A DNA stretch of 64,000 nucleotides from an uncultured Actinomycetes bacterium (GTDB taxonomy: Bacteria > Actinomycetota > Thermoleophilia > Solirubrobacterales > 70-9). The notes under the pieces are model-generated. The model saw only the letters and a program-made list of their open reading frames with translations. It was not told the DNA's origin and did no database searches. The stretch lies in contig CAMLQY010000001.1 in assembly GCA_946482365.1 (NCBI GenBank), positions 124,001 to 188,000 on the forward strand, given 5' to 3'. Of the stretch, positions 15,075 through 22,229 are shown piece after piece (positions within the stretch are counted from its first letter, which is position 1; each line of letters begins with the position of its first letter). The translations under genes were made by a program, and so were the position numbers.

Positions 15075-16174
15075 GTGACCCGAGAGCAGAGAGCCTGGCG
15101 AAGATCCTGGTCGGGTACTCGACCAAGGTTGCCGAGGGCGAGGTGGTCTCGATCGACGGGGAGATCGGCGCCGAGCCGCTGCTGCGCGCCGTCTACGAGG
15201 AGGTGCTGAAGGCGGGCGCTCACCCGATCCTCAACGTCTCCCTCGACGGCCTGGCCGCGGTCTACTACAAGAACGCCAGCGACGCCCAGCTGGAGTGGAT
15301 CTCCCCGGTGACGGAATGGATGGCGGAGAAGGCCGACGTGCGCATCGCGATCGGCGCCAGCGCCAACACCCGCGAGCTCTCGGCGATCCCGCCCGAGCGG
15401 CAGACGCGGCGCCAGACGGCGGTCGGCGACCTGCTGGCGAAGATGATGGACCGCAGCGCGGCGGGCGACTTCCGCTGGTGCTACACGCTCTACCCGACCA
15501 ACGCCTACGCCTCGGAGGCCGAGATGAGCCTCGCCGACTACGAGGACTTCTACTTCGGCGCCTGCCTCGCCGACGACCCCGACCCGCTGACCGCCTGGAA
15601 GCGCGCCTCGAAGGAGTGCGAACGGCTGGCCGAGTGGATCGAGGGCCACGAGGAGGTGCGGGTCACCGCGCCGGGCACCGACATCAGGCTGGGCATCGCC
15701 GGGCGCAAGTTCATTCCCTGCGTCGGCGACCACAACATGCCGGACGGAGAGTTCTTCACCGGGCCGGTCGAGGACTCGGTCGAGGGCGAGGTGACCTTTC
15801 ACCTGCCCGCCGTGATCGGCGGTCGCGAGGTCTCGGGCGTGCGCCTGCGCTTCGAGTCCGGGAAGGTCGTCGACGCGAGCGCGGAGAGGGGAGAGGAGTT
15901 CCTGGTCGAGCTGCTCGACACCGACGAGGGCGCCCGCCGCCTCGGCGAGCTCGGCATCGGCACCAACTACGCGATCGACCGCGGCACCCTCGAGGTCCTG
16001 CTCGACGAGAAGATCGGCGGCACCGTCCACATGGCGGTCGGCCGCAGCTACCCCGAGTCCGGCGGCGTCAATGAGTCCGCCGTCCACACCGACCTGGTCT
16101 GCGACCTCCGCCTGGGCGGCAAGCTGGAAGTGGACGGCGTCGTGATGCAGGAAGACGGGAAATTCATCGTCTGA
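15071..16174 (+). CDS. M29-family aminopeptidase
   Basis: 367 residues, GTG start overlapping the pdxT stop by 4 nt. Similar in layout to thermophilic aminopeptidases T/AmpS (M29), which release N-terminal residues using two metal ions. Seen: N-terminal domain AKILVGYSTKVAEGEVVSI, and metal-ligand segments NMPDGEFFTGPVEDSVEG, EFLVELLDTDEGARRLGELGIGTN, and the C-terminal KIGGTVHMAVGRSYPESGG followed by SAVHTDLVCD. The metal-binding Glu, His, His and Asp are all present. Linkage with PLP synthesis is probably only co-transcription. Confidence 0.93.
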   Translation: MSDPRAESLAKILVGYSTKVAEGEVVSIDGEIGAEPLLRAVYEEVLKAGAHPILNVSLDGLAAVYYKNASDAQLEWISPVTEWMAEKADVRIAIGASANTRELSAIPPERQTRRQTAVGDLLAKMMDRSAAGDFRWCYTLYPTNAYASEAEMSLADYEDFYFGACLADDPDPLTAWKRASKECERLAEWIEGHEEVRVTAPGTDIRLGIAGRKFIPCVGDHNMPDGEFFTGPVEDSVEGEVTFHLPAVIGGREVSGVRLRFESGKVVDASAERGEEFLVELLDTDEGARRLGELGIGTNYAIDRGTLEVLLDEKIGGTVHMAVGRSYPESGGVNESAVHTDLVCDLRLGGKLEVDGVVMQEDGKFIV

Positions 16175-16234
16175 CCAGGGCTCTCGAGCGGCGGCCCTTT
16201 CACAGGCCGCAAGTCGCATCTGGCTGGGCGACGA

Positions 16235-17395
16235 TCAAACCCCGGTCCCGCAGACGGGGCACTCCGGCTCCTGCACGACCTCCTCTCTTTTCGCCTCCAT
16301 CGTGCGAAGGTCGTAGATGTTGCTCACGCCGAGGCTCGACGGCGTTGCGAGGCCGGTCAGGAAATGCATGACGTCAAGGGCGATCTGACCGCCGATCAGG
16401 GCGCAGGCCGCCCCCAGCGTGGCCGCCGGGGAGGGCTTGGCACGCTGCTGCTCGACGACCGGGTCGTAGAGGGGGTAGGAGCGTTTGTAGGCGATCTCCT
16501 GGCACGAGTAGCAGCCAGTTTCACCTGGGACATACAGAGGCCCAACGCGGGCAATCGGCGGATAGTGGCTCATCGCTATGTAGGGGATGCCGGCCGCAAA
16601 GCAGGCCGAGTTGACCCAGAGCTCGATGTCGTGAGCCGGCCAGTCGACGGCGTTGACGACGAGGTCGCAGCCCTCGATCGACGCCGCGACCGCCGCCTCG
16701 CTGCCGAGCCGTTCTTCGCGGGTCTCGATGCGAATCGAGGGGTTGAAGTCGTCGAGCCGCTTGGCCGCGAGGCCCGCCTTTGGCTGGCCGACATCGGCCT
16801 CGCCGTAGAGGATCTGGCGGTTGAGGTTGCTCAGCTCGACCGTGTCGAAGTCGACCAGCAGCATCTCGCCTATGCCGCAGCACGCGAGCGTCAACGCGGA
16901 CCACCCGCCGAGGCCTCCGACGCCCAAGACCGCGATGCGGGCTTCCTCCAGCTTCTCCTGGCATTGAGACGGCGTCTGCCCATTCGAGACGTCGCTGAAG
17001 TAGCGGAGCTGGCGGTCGAAGCGGGTCCGGGTATGTGGGTCGATCAGGTCGTCGTCGGATGCGTCCTCTCCCAGCCCCATCTCCTCGAGCTGGCCGATCA
17101 GCTCGCCGACCAGGTCGACCCCGAACTCCTCGTCCAGCTCCCGACGGGTGCGCGTACCGTCCAGCGCGCCAATGAGCTGCCTCAGCTGCGGGCTCGGATC
17201 TTTGATCCGAATGTCCGAAGCTTCGCTCGGCCTACGTAGGTAGAGGTCTCCGCCCGGCGCCTGAAACTGCTCGGTCGTGCGCTTGATCCGCGGTCTTTTC
17301 CACGTGGTTCTAGGCAGCGCGGGCAACGTAGATCGCCTTCGTGTGGGTTGTGTCGTCCAAGGGCTGGCGCGGGATGCCGTCGGTGCTTTGGCCAT
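16235..17395 (-). CDS. MccB-like ThiF/E1 adenylyltransferase with N-terminal RRE-like domain
   Basis: E1-like enzyme that would adenylate the C-terminus of a peptide or carrier protein. Seen, from the conserved start near 17290: a PqqD-like winged-helix segment (DLYLRRPSEASDIRIKDPSP, RTRRELDEEFGVDLVGELI), then the linker HTRTRFDRQLRYFS, the ATP-binding VLGVGGLGGWSALTLACCGIG, the catalytic region DFDTVELSNLNRQIL, GPLYVPGETGCYSCQE, and a C-terminal PECPVCGTG giving a Cys4 zinc site. The order closely matches MccB of microcin C synthesis, where the N-terminal domain binds the precursor peptide. Start uncertain: 17395 is an in-frame ATG that overlaps the methyltransferase by 86 nt; GTG at 17303 would fit the family opening (MERPRIK) only with one A fewer in a run of four. 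Confidence 0.8.
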   Translation of the reverse strand: MAKAPTASRASPWTTQPTRRRSTLPALPRTTWKRPRIKRTTEQFQAPGGDLYLRRPSEASDIRIKDPSPQLRQLIGALDGTRTRRELDEEFGVDLVGELIGQLEEMGLGEDASDDDLIDPHTRTRFDRQLRYFSDVSNGQTPSQCQEKLEEARIAVLGVGGLGGWSALTLACCGIGEMLLVDFDTVELSNLNRQILYGEADVGQPKAGLAAKRLDDFNPSIRIETREERLGSEAAVAASIEGCDLVVNAVDWPAHDIELWVNSACFAAGIPYIAMSHYPPIARVGPLYVPGETGCYSCQEIAYKRSYPLYDPVVEQQRAKPSPAATLGAACALIGGQIALDVMHFLTGLATPSSLGVSNIYDLRTMEAKREEVVQEPECPVCGTGV

Positions 17396-18113
17396 AGACG
17401 CCCAGGCATGTGAGGCCAGCGCGGTCGATGGCGGCAAGGACCTCGGCTTCCGTGAAATGGCGCTGGCGATGGATGGAGACGTTGCAGCGGTCACCCGCCT
17501 GATCCTCGCCGGACTGCTTCTCAAAGCATGAGAACTCATAGATCGAGCCCGGCTCGATCTCATCCATTGCGTTCCCTTGAAAGACGAAGCGGCGGCCGTC
17601 TCGCTCGACCTCGACGCCCTCTGCGTAGAAGGCGTAGACCGGCAGCTCGTTCACGTCGAAGAGCAGCAGGCCCGAGGGCGCCAAGTTGCTCCGCATTCCC
17701 TTGAGCGTCGCTTCCAATTCCTCGACGCTGAGCAGGTAGTTGATCGCGTCGTCCAGCGCCCAAACCAGATCGAACTCGCCAAAGCACGGCAGCTCGCGCA
17801 TGTCGGCGACCTCGAGGCGAACGGCATCGCCGACCTTCTGCTGCGCCATGTCGAGCATGGATGCCGAGATGTCGCAACCCACGGCCCGCCACCCGCGCGG
17901 GAGCATCGGCAGGAAGCTCTTACCCGTGCCGCAGCCGACGTCGAGCAGTCGCTGGCCCTGAAGCCCCTCTCGCTCGAGGACGATGAGGAGCTGCGCGGTC
18001 CAGAACTCGTATTCGTGGTGGGCGGTGAAGTCGTCGTAGAGCGGCGCCATTGCCTCGTAGGCGCGCTCGGCCCAGTCGCCGCCAGGCCCGGCTGTCACTG
18101 CCTCCCCCGTCAC
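17310..18113 (-). CDS. SAM-dependent class I methyltransferase
   Basis: 267 residues, GTG start (an alternative GTG lies 15 nt further in, right after GGGGGAGG). Seen: AYEAMAPLYDDFTAHHEYEFW, motif I LLDVGCGTGKSFLPML (56-71), the acidic post-I segment RAVGCDISASMLDMA, motif II/III region FDLVWALDDAINYLL and FTEAEVLAAIDRAGL near the end. It belongs to the broad small-molecule/peptide methyltransferase class (methyltransferase-25/11 type). Lying between two candidate precursor ORFs and an MccB-like enzyme on the same strand, it may methylate the modified peptide; this is inference. Confidence 0.87.
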   Translation of the reverse strand: MTGEAVTAGPGGDWAERAYEAMAPLYDDFTAHHEYEFWTAQLLIVLEREGLQGQRLLDVGCGTGKSFLPMLPRGWRAVGCDISASMLDMAQQKVGDAVRLEVADMRELPCFGEFDLVWALDDAINYLLSVEELEATLKGMRSNLAPSGLLLFDVNELPVYAFYAEGVEVERDGRRFVFQGNAMDEIEPGSIYEFSCFEKQSGEDQAGDRCNVSIHRQRHFTEAEVLAAIDRAGLTCLGVYGQSTDGIPRQPLDDTTHTKAIYVARAA

Positions 18114-18141
18114 CGCAAGGGCAAAGGCTATCCGAAGCTGA

Positions 18142-18342
18142 TCGACTAGTCGAGTGGCTTCGGCTGTCTGACGACAAGGTCAACGGCGGCCGATACCCGC
18201 CGGGGCCGGGCTCGGCCCGAGCCCCCATTTAGCGGCCGTGAATGTGTCGACCCCCGGAACCACCACCACGACCGTTTCAAGCCAGTCCATAACCCCCCCT
18301 CGCCGTGGCTTAACAATGGGCTAGCCGAAATCCATAAATTAA
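18142..18342. repeat. Diverged tandem duplication, unit 1
   Basis: Unit of about 200 bp opening with the palindrome TCGACTAGTCGA. It can be aligned end to end with 18343-18528: shared blocks include GGCGGCCGAT, the CGACC[G/T]TTTC block and CTA[G/C]CCGA near the end. Both units contain a short minus-strand ORF at the same relative position. Confidence 0.7.
18180..18290 (-). CDS. Candidate precursor peptide 1
   Basis: 36-codon ORF, ATG preceded by a GAGGGGGGG Shine-Dalgarno at proper distance. Translation begins MDWLETVVVVVPGVDT, continues FTAAKWGLGPSP and ends APAGIGRR. It lies 66 nt upstream of the methyltransferase on the same strand and is homologous, codon by codon over its first 20 codons, to the ORF at 18421-18486 (shared L-E-x-V, VVP, T-aromatic, A). 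Too short for standard gene callers. Interpretation as a RiPP-type precursor is inference from the size, ribosome site, duplication and MccB-like neighbour; it does not end in the Asn expected of true microcin-C precursors. Confidence 0.45.
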   Translation of the reverse strand: MDWLETVVVVVPGVDTFTAAKWGLGPSPAPAGIGRR

Positions 18343-18528
18343 TCGAGTAGTTTCAGCTAGTTGACGAAAATCAAGGGCGGCCGATTCCCCCTTTGGGCTG
18401 AGATCGGCCGCTTATGCTTATTAAGCAGGCTTCCATGTAGAGATCGCCGGAACAACGGCATCGACCTTTTCGAGCACGTAAATCACCCCCTCCCGCTGGT
18501 TTTGGGATAACCCAGCTACCGAGGGTAA
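18343..18528. repeat. Diverged tandem duplication, unit 2
   Basis: Second unit of about 186 bp, opening with a degenerate form of the palindrome (TCGAGTAGTTTC) and followed by an intact palindrome at 18529-18540. It is visibly AT-richer than the flanking chromosome (for example CATAAATTAATCGAGTAG across the boundary). Confidence 0.7.
18421..18486 (-). CDS. Candidate precursor peptide 2
   Basis: 21-codon ORF (GTG start at 18486, or GTG at 18477) after a GGGAGGG ribosome site; translation MIYVLEKVDAVVPAISTWK then PA. It aligns with peptide 1 (LEKVDAVVPAISTW against LETVVVVVPGVDTF), but a stop falls where peptide 1 reads Lys, and the conserved downstream GIGR-like codons are out of frame. It is therefore either a shorter true paralogue or a decayed copy. 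It is first in the presumed minus-strand transcript that goes on to the methyltransferase and the MccB-like gene. Confidence 0.4.
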   Translation of the reverse strand: MIYVLEKVDAVVPAISTWKPA

Positions 18529-18541
18529 TCGACTAGTCGAT
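18528..18541. promoter_or_regulatory. Palindromic operator-like site ATCGACTAGTCGAT
   Basis: Perfect 14-bp palindrome located 42 bp before peptide-2 ORF and 115 bp before the divergent winged-helix gene. The inner TCGACTAGTCGA recurs at 18142-18153, and with one central mismatch at 19316-19327, just after that gene. A likely binding site for one of the two local regulators. Confidence 0.45.
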
Positions 18542-18656
18542 CAACCTTGGTAAGTAGTTCTGTGCAGATAGACAGAGCTATCTCAAATACTCGTTTGCAC
18601 CTAATGAAGATCGGCTAAGGTCCGGCGGGTTCAAATTGACCCGAGAGGAGAGGGCT

Positions 18657-19262
18657 GTGGGAAAAACGGTGATGCCGGAGATCCGTATCGACGAGCAGCT
18701 CTTTCGTCTGCTCCATAACCCTGGACAGCTTGCGGCCCTGGTTGCCCTGGGCGAAAGTCCGGCATCAAAGAGTGACATAGCCAGGGAGCTCGGCATAAGG
18801 CTCAACAAGGTGGACTACGACGTCGGAGAGTTGGAGAAGATGGGCTTGGTCGAGCCAGTCGGCACGGAGATGAGGCGAGGGCAAAGAACGACCATCTATC
18901 GGAGCGTGATGCGACCGATATTGAGCAACGAGGAATGGGGCGAGCTGAGCCAAGAGGACCGAGAACGGCTTGTGCTCTGGACTTATCAACTGCTGTTGCG
19001 GGATGCCACGGTCGCTTGGCGCGCGCGGACCTTCCAGGCACGTGCAGAGTCGCATACCAGTCGATCTCCACTCCGTGTCGATGAGCTTGGCTGGCTCAAA
19101 ATCAATGAAGGTCTGGACGATCTACTAGCCCTTTGCCGCGAGGCCGAAGTCGAGAGTGTCGATCGGGTGCGCGATGCCGGCGACGAGGATAAGCTCATCA
19201 ACATCAGGGTTGCGATGTTCTCTTTCGAGATGCCATTGGAAGCAGAGAATCCTGATAAGTAG
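18657..19262 (+). CDS. Winged-helix transcriptional regulator
   Basis: 201 residues from GTG at 18657, preceded by GAGAGGAGAGG. Seen: an ArsR/TrmB-like winged helix at about residues 10-80 (LFRLLHNPGQLAALVALGES, KSDIARELGIRLNKVDYDV, GLVEPVGTEMRRGQRTTIYR) followed by a helical C-terminal region without a recognised ligand domain. It is transcribed away from the candidate peptide/methyltransferase/MccB-like operon and flanked on both sides by TCGACTAGTCGA-type palindromes, so local control of that operon is a sensible hypothesis. Confidence 0.8.
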   Translation: MGKTVMPEIRIDEQLFRLLHNPGQLAALVALGESPASKSDIARELGIRLNKVDYDVGELEKMGLVEPVGTEMRRGQRTTIYRSVMRPILSNEEWGELSQEDRERLVLWTYQLLLRDATVAWRARTFQARAESHTSRSPLRVDELGWLKINEGLDDLLALCREAEVESVDRVRDAGDEDKLINIRVAMFSFEMPLEAENPDK

Positions 19263-19315
19263 CGAAGTGTCAAACTTGATCAACCTCGCCGAGGTAAGCG
19301 AGGCCCCGAAATCGA

Positions 19316-19327
19316 TCGACTTGTCGA
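19316..19327. promoter_or_regulatory. TCGACTTGTCGA palindrome copy
   Basis: Copy of the TCGACTAGTCGA palindrome with one central mismatch, embedded in a longer AAATCGA...TCGATTT symmetry, in the 240-bp gap between the two winged-helix genes. Confidence 0.4.
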
Positions 19328-19502
19328 TTTGACAGGTTCGAAAAATGTGGACGTTTTTCTCGCGCGGCTGTGAAAGCCTCCACTACTCCGACAAAGGATG
19401 AGTGATGAGTCTCTCCCCCGAGTCGAGCAACTGTTCCAACGCCCCTGGGCGGCTTTCAAAAGTGGCCCTTGCCGTCCCAGGGCGTTTGGGGCAGAGAAAG
19501 CT

Positions 19503-19766
19503 ATGCAAGCCGAAAGCAGCCAGCCACCACACATGGACGCGAAAATCCAAATCGTGCTGTCCCACTCCAGGCGCGCGGAGATCTTCGACCGCATACGGAA
19601 AAAGGACGGGACGAGCGAGGACGAGCTGGCCGCCGAGCTCGGCATGGGGATTCGTGCAGTCGAGTACCACCTGAAGGTTCTGCACGACGCCGCTCTGATC
19701 GCGCCCGTTGACGGTGAGCAGGGGCCGGGCGTCGGAGGCTCCTACGTAGCGACATCGACCTCCTGA
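19503..19766 (+). CDS. Small ArsR-like winged-helix protein
   Basis: 87 residues from ATG at 19503 (a longer version of 122 residues from ATG 19398 is possible, but its first 35 residues look non-conserved). Seen: LSHSRRAEIFDRIRKKDGTS, ELAAELGMGIRAVEYHLKVL and ALIAPVDGE...GGSYVAT, a complete ArsR-type winged helix with its wing and no effector domain. No metal-binding Cys motif, so it is not a classic metal sensor. It is probably part of the accessory island with the larger regulator. Confidence 0.75.
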   Translation: MQAESSQPPHMDAKIQIVLSHSRRAEIFDRIRKKDGTSEDELAAELGMGIRAVEYHLKVLHDAALIAPVDGEQGPGVGGSYVATSTS

Positions 19767-19792
19767 TCCCCCCCGCCGGAGAGCGCCAATCG

Positions 19793-20227
19793 CTACTGGT
19801 TCGGCAGCGGTGAGCCGGCGATGAAGAAGAACCAGACGGTCAGGCAGAAGGCCGCGAGCAGCACCGAGCCCATCAGGACCGCCTCGACGACGGTGGTCGA
19901 GCCGGCCCGGGGCGACGTGTCCCGCATGCTCTTCAGCCAGGGGGCCCGCATCGGGGCCAGCCGGTTGGTGCCGGTGATCTGGATGTAGAGGCGGTTGAGG
20001 CGGCCGATCAGCCAGGCGATCAGCAGGACGGAGACGATGATCCCGGCGGCTACGACGAAGTAGGGGCCGGTGCTGGGGAACTGCGTGTGAGAGACCTTGG
20101 ACCCGATGTAGATCCAGGTCAGCGGGATCGCGGTCCAGATCGAGAGAGCGGCGAGCAGCATCGCGACGAAGACGACGCTGGCGACCAATCCCCTGGCCGG
20201 TCTGACGCTGTGCGACTCGGTGACCAT
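19793..20227 (-). CDS. Small three-TM membrane protein
   Basis: 144 residues. Seen: hydrophobic segments LVASVVFVAMLLAALSIWTAI, YFVVAAGIIVSVLLIAWLIG and VVEAVLMGSVLLAAFCLTVWFFFIAG with a basic loop between the second and third. No family recognised. Transcribed divergently from yebC with a 23-bp spacer to its preferred start. Confidence 0.72.
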   Translation of the reverse strand: MVTESHSVRPARGLVASVVFVAMLLAALSIWTAIPLTWIYIGSKVSHTQFPSTGPYFVVAAGIIVSVLLIAWLIGRLNRLYIQITGTNRLAPMRAPWLKSMRDTSPRAGSTTVVEAVLMGSVLLAAFCLTVWFFFIAGSPLPNQ

Positions 20228-20237
20228 GCCCTGTTCA

Positions 20238-20243
20238 TAGAAT
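20238..20243 (+). promoter_or_regulatory. -10 box of yebC (leaderless arrangement)
   Basis: TAGAAT begins exactly 13 nt before the ATG at 20251, the same spacing as in pdxS, and there is no Shine-Dalgarno. This favours 20251 over the ATG at 20242, which overlaps the box. Confidence 0.5.
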
Positions 20244-20250
20244 GGCAGCT

Positions 20251-21003
20251 ATGTCCGGTCACTCGAAGTGGTCTTCGATCAAGCACAAGAAGGGCGCCGC
20301 GGACGCCAAACGGGGAAAGCTCTTCACCAAGCTGGCGCGGTCGATCACGGTCGCGGCGCGCGACGGCGGGGTCGATCCGGACGGGAACCCGGCGCTGGCG
20401 ACCGCGATCCAGAAGGCGCGCGACGCCTCGATGCCGAAGGACAACATCCAGCGCGCGATCGACCGTGGAGGGGGCGTCGGCACGGACGCCGCGGCGATCG
20501 AGCGGATCCTCTTCGAGGGCTACGGGCCCGGCGGCGCGGCGATCCTGGTCGAGGCGCTGACCGACAACCGCAACCGCGCCAGCGCCGACATCCGCCACGC
20601 CTTCACCAAGCACCACGGCAGCCTCGGCGAGCCCGGGTCGGTTGCCTGGATCTTCGAGAAACGTGGCGTGGTGGCGGTCGACGCCGGGCGCTACGGCGAA
20701 GAGGACCTGATCGTCGCGATCGACGCCGGGGCCGAGGACGTGCGCGAGGACGGCGACCGGCTGCGGGTGGTCTGCGAGCCGAGCGACCTCGGCGCGGTGC
20801 GCGGGGCGCTCGAGGCGGCCGGGGTCGAGATCGCCTCGGCCGACGTCGCGATGGAGCCGAAGAGCACGGTCACGGTCAAGGGCACCGACGCGGAATGGCT
20901 GCTGCGCCTGGTCGACACGCTCGAGGAGCACGACGACGTCAACGAGGTCCACGCCAACTTCGACGTGCCCGAGGAGATCATCGAGAGGTTCGCCGCGGCA
21001 TAG
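20251..21003 (+). CDS. yebC: YebC/PmpR-family translation/transcription factor
   Basis: 250 residues, the full family length (TACO1-like). Seen: MSGHSKWSSIKHKKGAADAK, FTKLARSITVAARDGG, and DNIQRAIDRGGG, all hallmarks of the N-terminal domain, then the alpha/beta domains with YGPGGAAILVEALTDNRNRA. YebC proteins were described as regulators; recent work shows they relieve ribosome stalling at polyproline-type sequences. It precedes ruvC, a synteny conserved across many bacteria. Confidence 0.96.
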   Translation: MSGHSKWSSIKHKKGAADAKRGKLFTKLARSITVAARDGGVDPDGNPALATAIQKARDASMPKDNIQRAIDRGGGVGTDAAAIERILFEGYGPGGAAILVEALTDNRNRASADIRHAFTKHHGSLGEPGSVAWIFEKRGVVAVDAGRYGEEDLIVAIDAGAEDVREDGDRLRVVCEPSDLGAVRGALEAAGVEIASADVAMEPKSTVTVKGTDAEWLLRLVDTLEEHDDVNEVHANFDVPEEIIERFAAA

Positions 21004-21009
21004 CTCTCA

Positions 21010-21052
21010 GTGCAACGTCTTACGGTGCCCAGAGGGCCGTAAAACGTTGCAC
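21010..21052. repeat. 16-bp inverted repeat in the yebC-ruvC spacer
   Basis: Arms GTGCAACGTCTTACGG and CCGTAAAACGTTGCAC differ at one position and are separated by 11 nt. No U-tract follows. Could act as a processing or termination site between yebC and ruvC. Confidence 0.55.
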
Positions 21053-21108
21053 CTCGCCCAGCGCGGTCCTCGGGAAGGCATCCGAGGTGAGGCCCAGAAT
21101 CAGTTTCC

Positions 21109-21639
21109 ATGCAAGTCGTGATGGGGATCGACCCCGGTGCAGCCAATCTCGGCTTCGGCGTGGTCAGGATCGAGGGCAGTCGCATGGTCGCGCTCGACGG
21201 CGGCGTCGTCGAGACCTCGTCCGAGCTGCCGATGGAGCTGCGCCTGGAGCGCATCCACGGCGCCCTCTCGGAGCTGATCGAGTGGCATGAGCCAAAGGCG
21301 ATGGCGCTCGAGGACCTCTACTTCGGCAAGAACGTCCACTCGGCGATGGCCGTCGGCCGGGCCAGCGGGGCGGCGATGCTGGCGGCGGCCCAGCGCGGCG
21401 TGAGTTGCTTCACCTACACGCCGCAGGCGATCAAGAAGGCCGTATGCGGGTCCGGTGCCGCCGGCAAGGAGCAGGTGCAGCGGATGGTCGGCACCCTGCT
21501 CGGCTTGCCCGAGCCGCCGGTGCCCGACCACGCCGCCGACGCGCTTGCCGTGGCGATCTGCCACGGCGGCGGCACCGGGCACCAGACGGCCGTCGCGGCC
21601 GCGGGTGCCGCGGCGCAGGGCTCGAGGCCGGCGGCATGA
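21109..21639 (+). CDS. ruvC: Holliday junction resolvase RuvC
   Basis: 176 residues. RuvC cuts Holliday junctions as a dimer with RuvAB. Seen: acidic catalytic residues Asp8 (GIDPGAANLGFG), Glu68 (ALEDLYFGKN) and Asp141/Asp144 region (VPDHAADALAVAICH), plus the DNA-binding QAIKKAVCGSGAAGKEQV. The stop overlaps the ATG of ruvA (ATGA). Confidence 0.97.
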   Translation: MQVVMGIDPGAANLGFGVVRIEGSRMVALDGGVVETSSELPMELRLERIHGALSELIEWHEPKAMALEDLYFGKNVHSAMAVGRASGAAMLAAAQRGVSCFTYTPQAIKKAVCGSGAAGKEQVQRMVGTLLGLPEPPVPDHAADALAVAICHGGGTGHQTAVAAAGAAAQGSRPAA

Positions 21640-22229
21640 TCGCGGCTGTTCGCGGAGAGGTGATGGTGCGCCGTCCCGACCACGTGGTCATCGACGCCGG
21701 CGGCGTCGGCTACCGGCTGGCGGTCTCGGCGGAGACCCTGAAGGCGGTGCCGGCAACCGGGCGCGAGGCCTTCCTGCATGCCGAGCTGATCTCCCGCGAG
21801 GACTCGCTTTCCCTTTTCGGCTTCGCCTCTGAGGAGGAGCGTGACCTCTTCGGCGAGCTGATCTCGGTCAGCGGCGTCGGGCCGAAAGTGGCCCTCGCCG
21901 CGCTCTCGGGCGGGCCCGCCCGAGAGCTCCTGCGTGCGATCGCGGCCGGTGACGCCAAGCGCTTCCAGGCCGTGCCGGGCATCGGCAAGCGGACCTCCGA
22001 GCGGATCATCGTCGAGCTGAGGGAGAAGATCTCCGGCGCGCTGGAGGAAGAGGTGACGCCGGCCGGCGGCGGGGAGGATCCCCGCTCCCTTGCTCGCGAT
22101 GGCCTGGTCAACCTCGGCTACGCGCCGCTGGAGGCGGAGCAGCTGCTCGACGGGATCGACAGCGGTGACGCCGAGGAGCTGATCGCCGCCGCCCTGCGCA
22201 AGGCCGGCGCCTCGCGGAGCAAGGCATGA
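21636..22229 (+). CDS. ruvA: Holliday junction helicase subunit RuvA
   Basis: 197 residues starting [20 protein letters not shown]. RuvA tetramers bind the four-way junction and load RuvB. Seen: N-terminal OB fold (1-62), the paired helix-hairpin-helix motifs [19 protein letters not shown] and [20 protein letters not shown], and the C-terminal RuvB-binding domain ([15 protein letters not shown]). The acidic pin residues Glu/Asp in the [10 protein letters not shown] region are present. Overlaps ruvC and ruvB by 4 nt on each side. Confidence 0.97.
   Translation: MIAAVRGEVMVRRPDHVVIDAGGVGYRLAVSAETLKAVPATGREAFLHAELISREDSLSLFGFASEEERDLFGELISVSGVGPKVALAALSGGPARELLRAIAAGDAKRFQAVPGIGKRTSERIIVELREKISGALEEEVTPAGGGEDPRSLARDGLVNLGYAPLEAEQLLDGIDSGDAEELIAAALRKAGASRSKA

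Noticed and set aside
18114..18656. CRISPR array or attachment site in the repeat region
   Set aside because: Only two long diverged units, no short regularly spaced identical repeats, no cas genes, no integrase and no tRNA gene adjacent.
19398..19502. Longer N-terminus for the small ArsR-like protein
   Set aside because: The extra 35 residues do not look like a winged-helix extension; ATG 19503 gives a compact complete domain. Not excluded.
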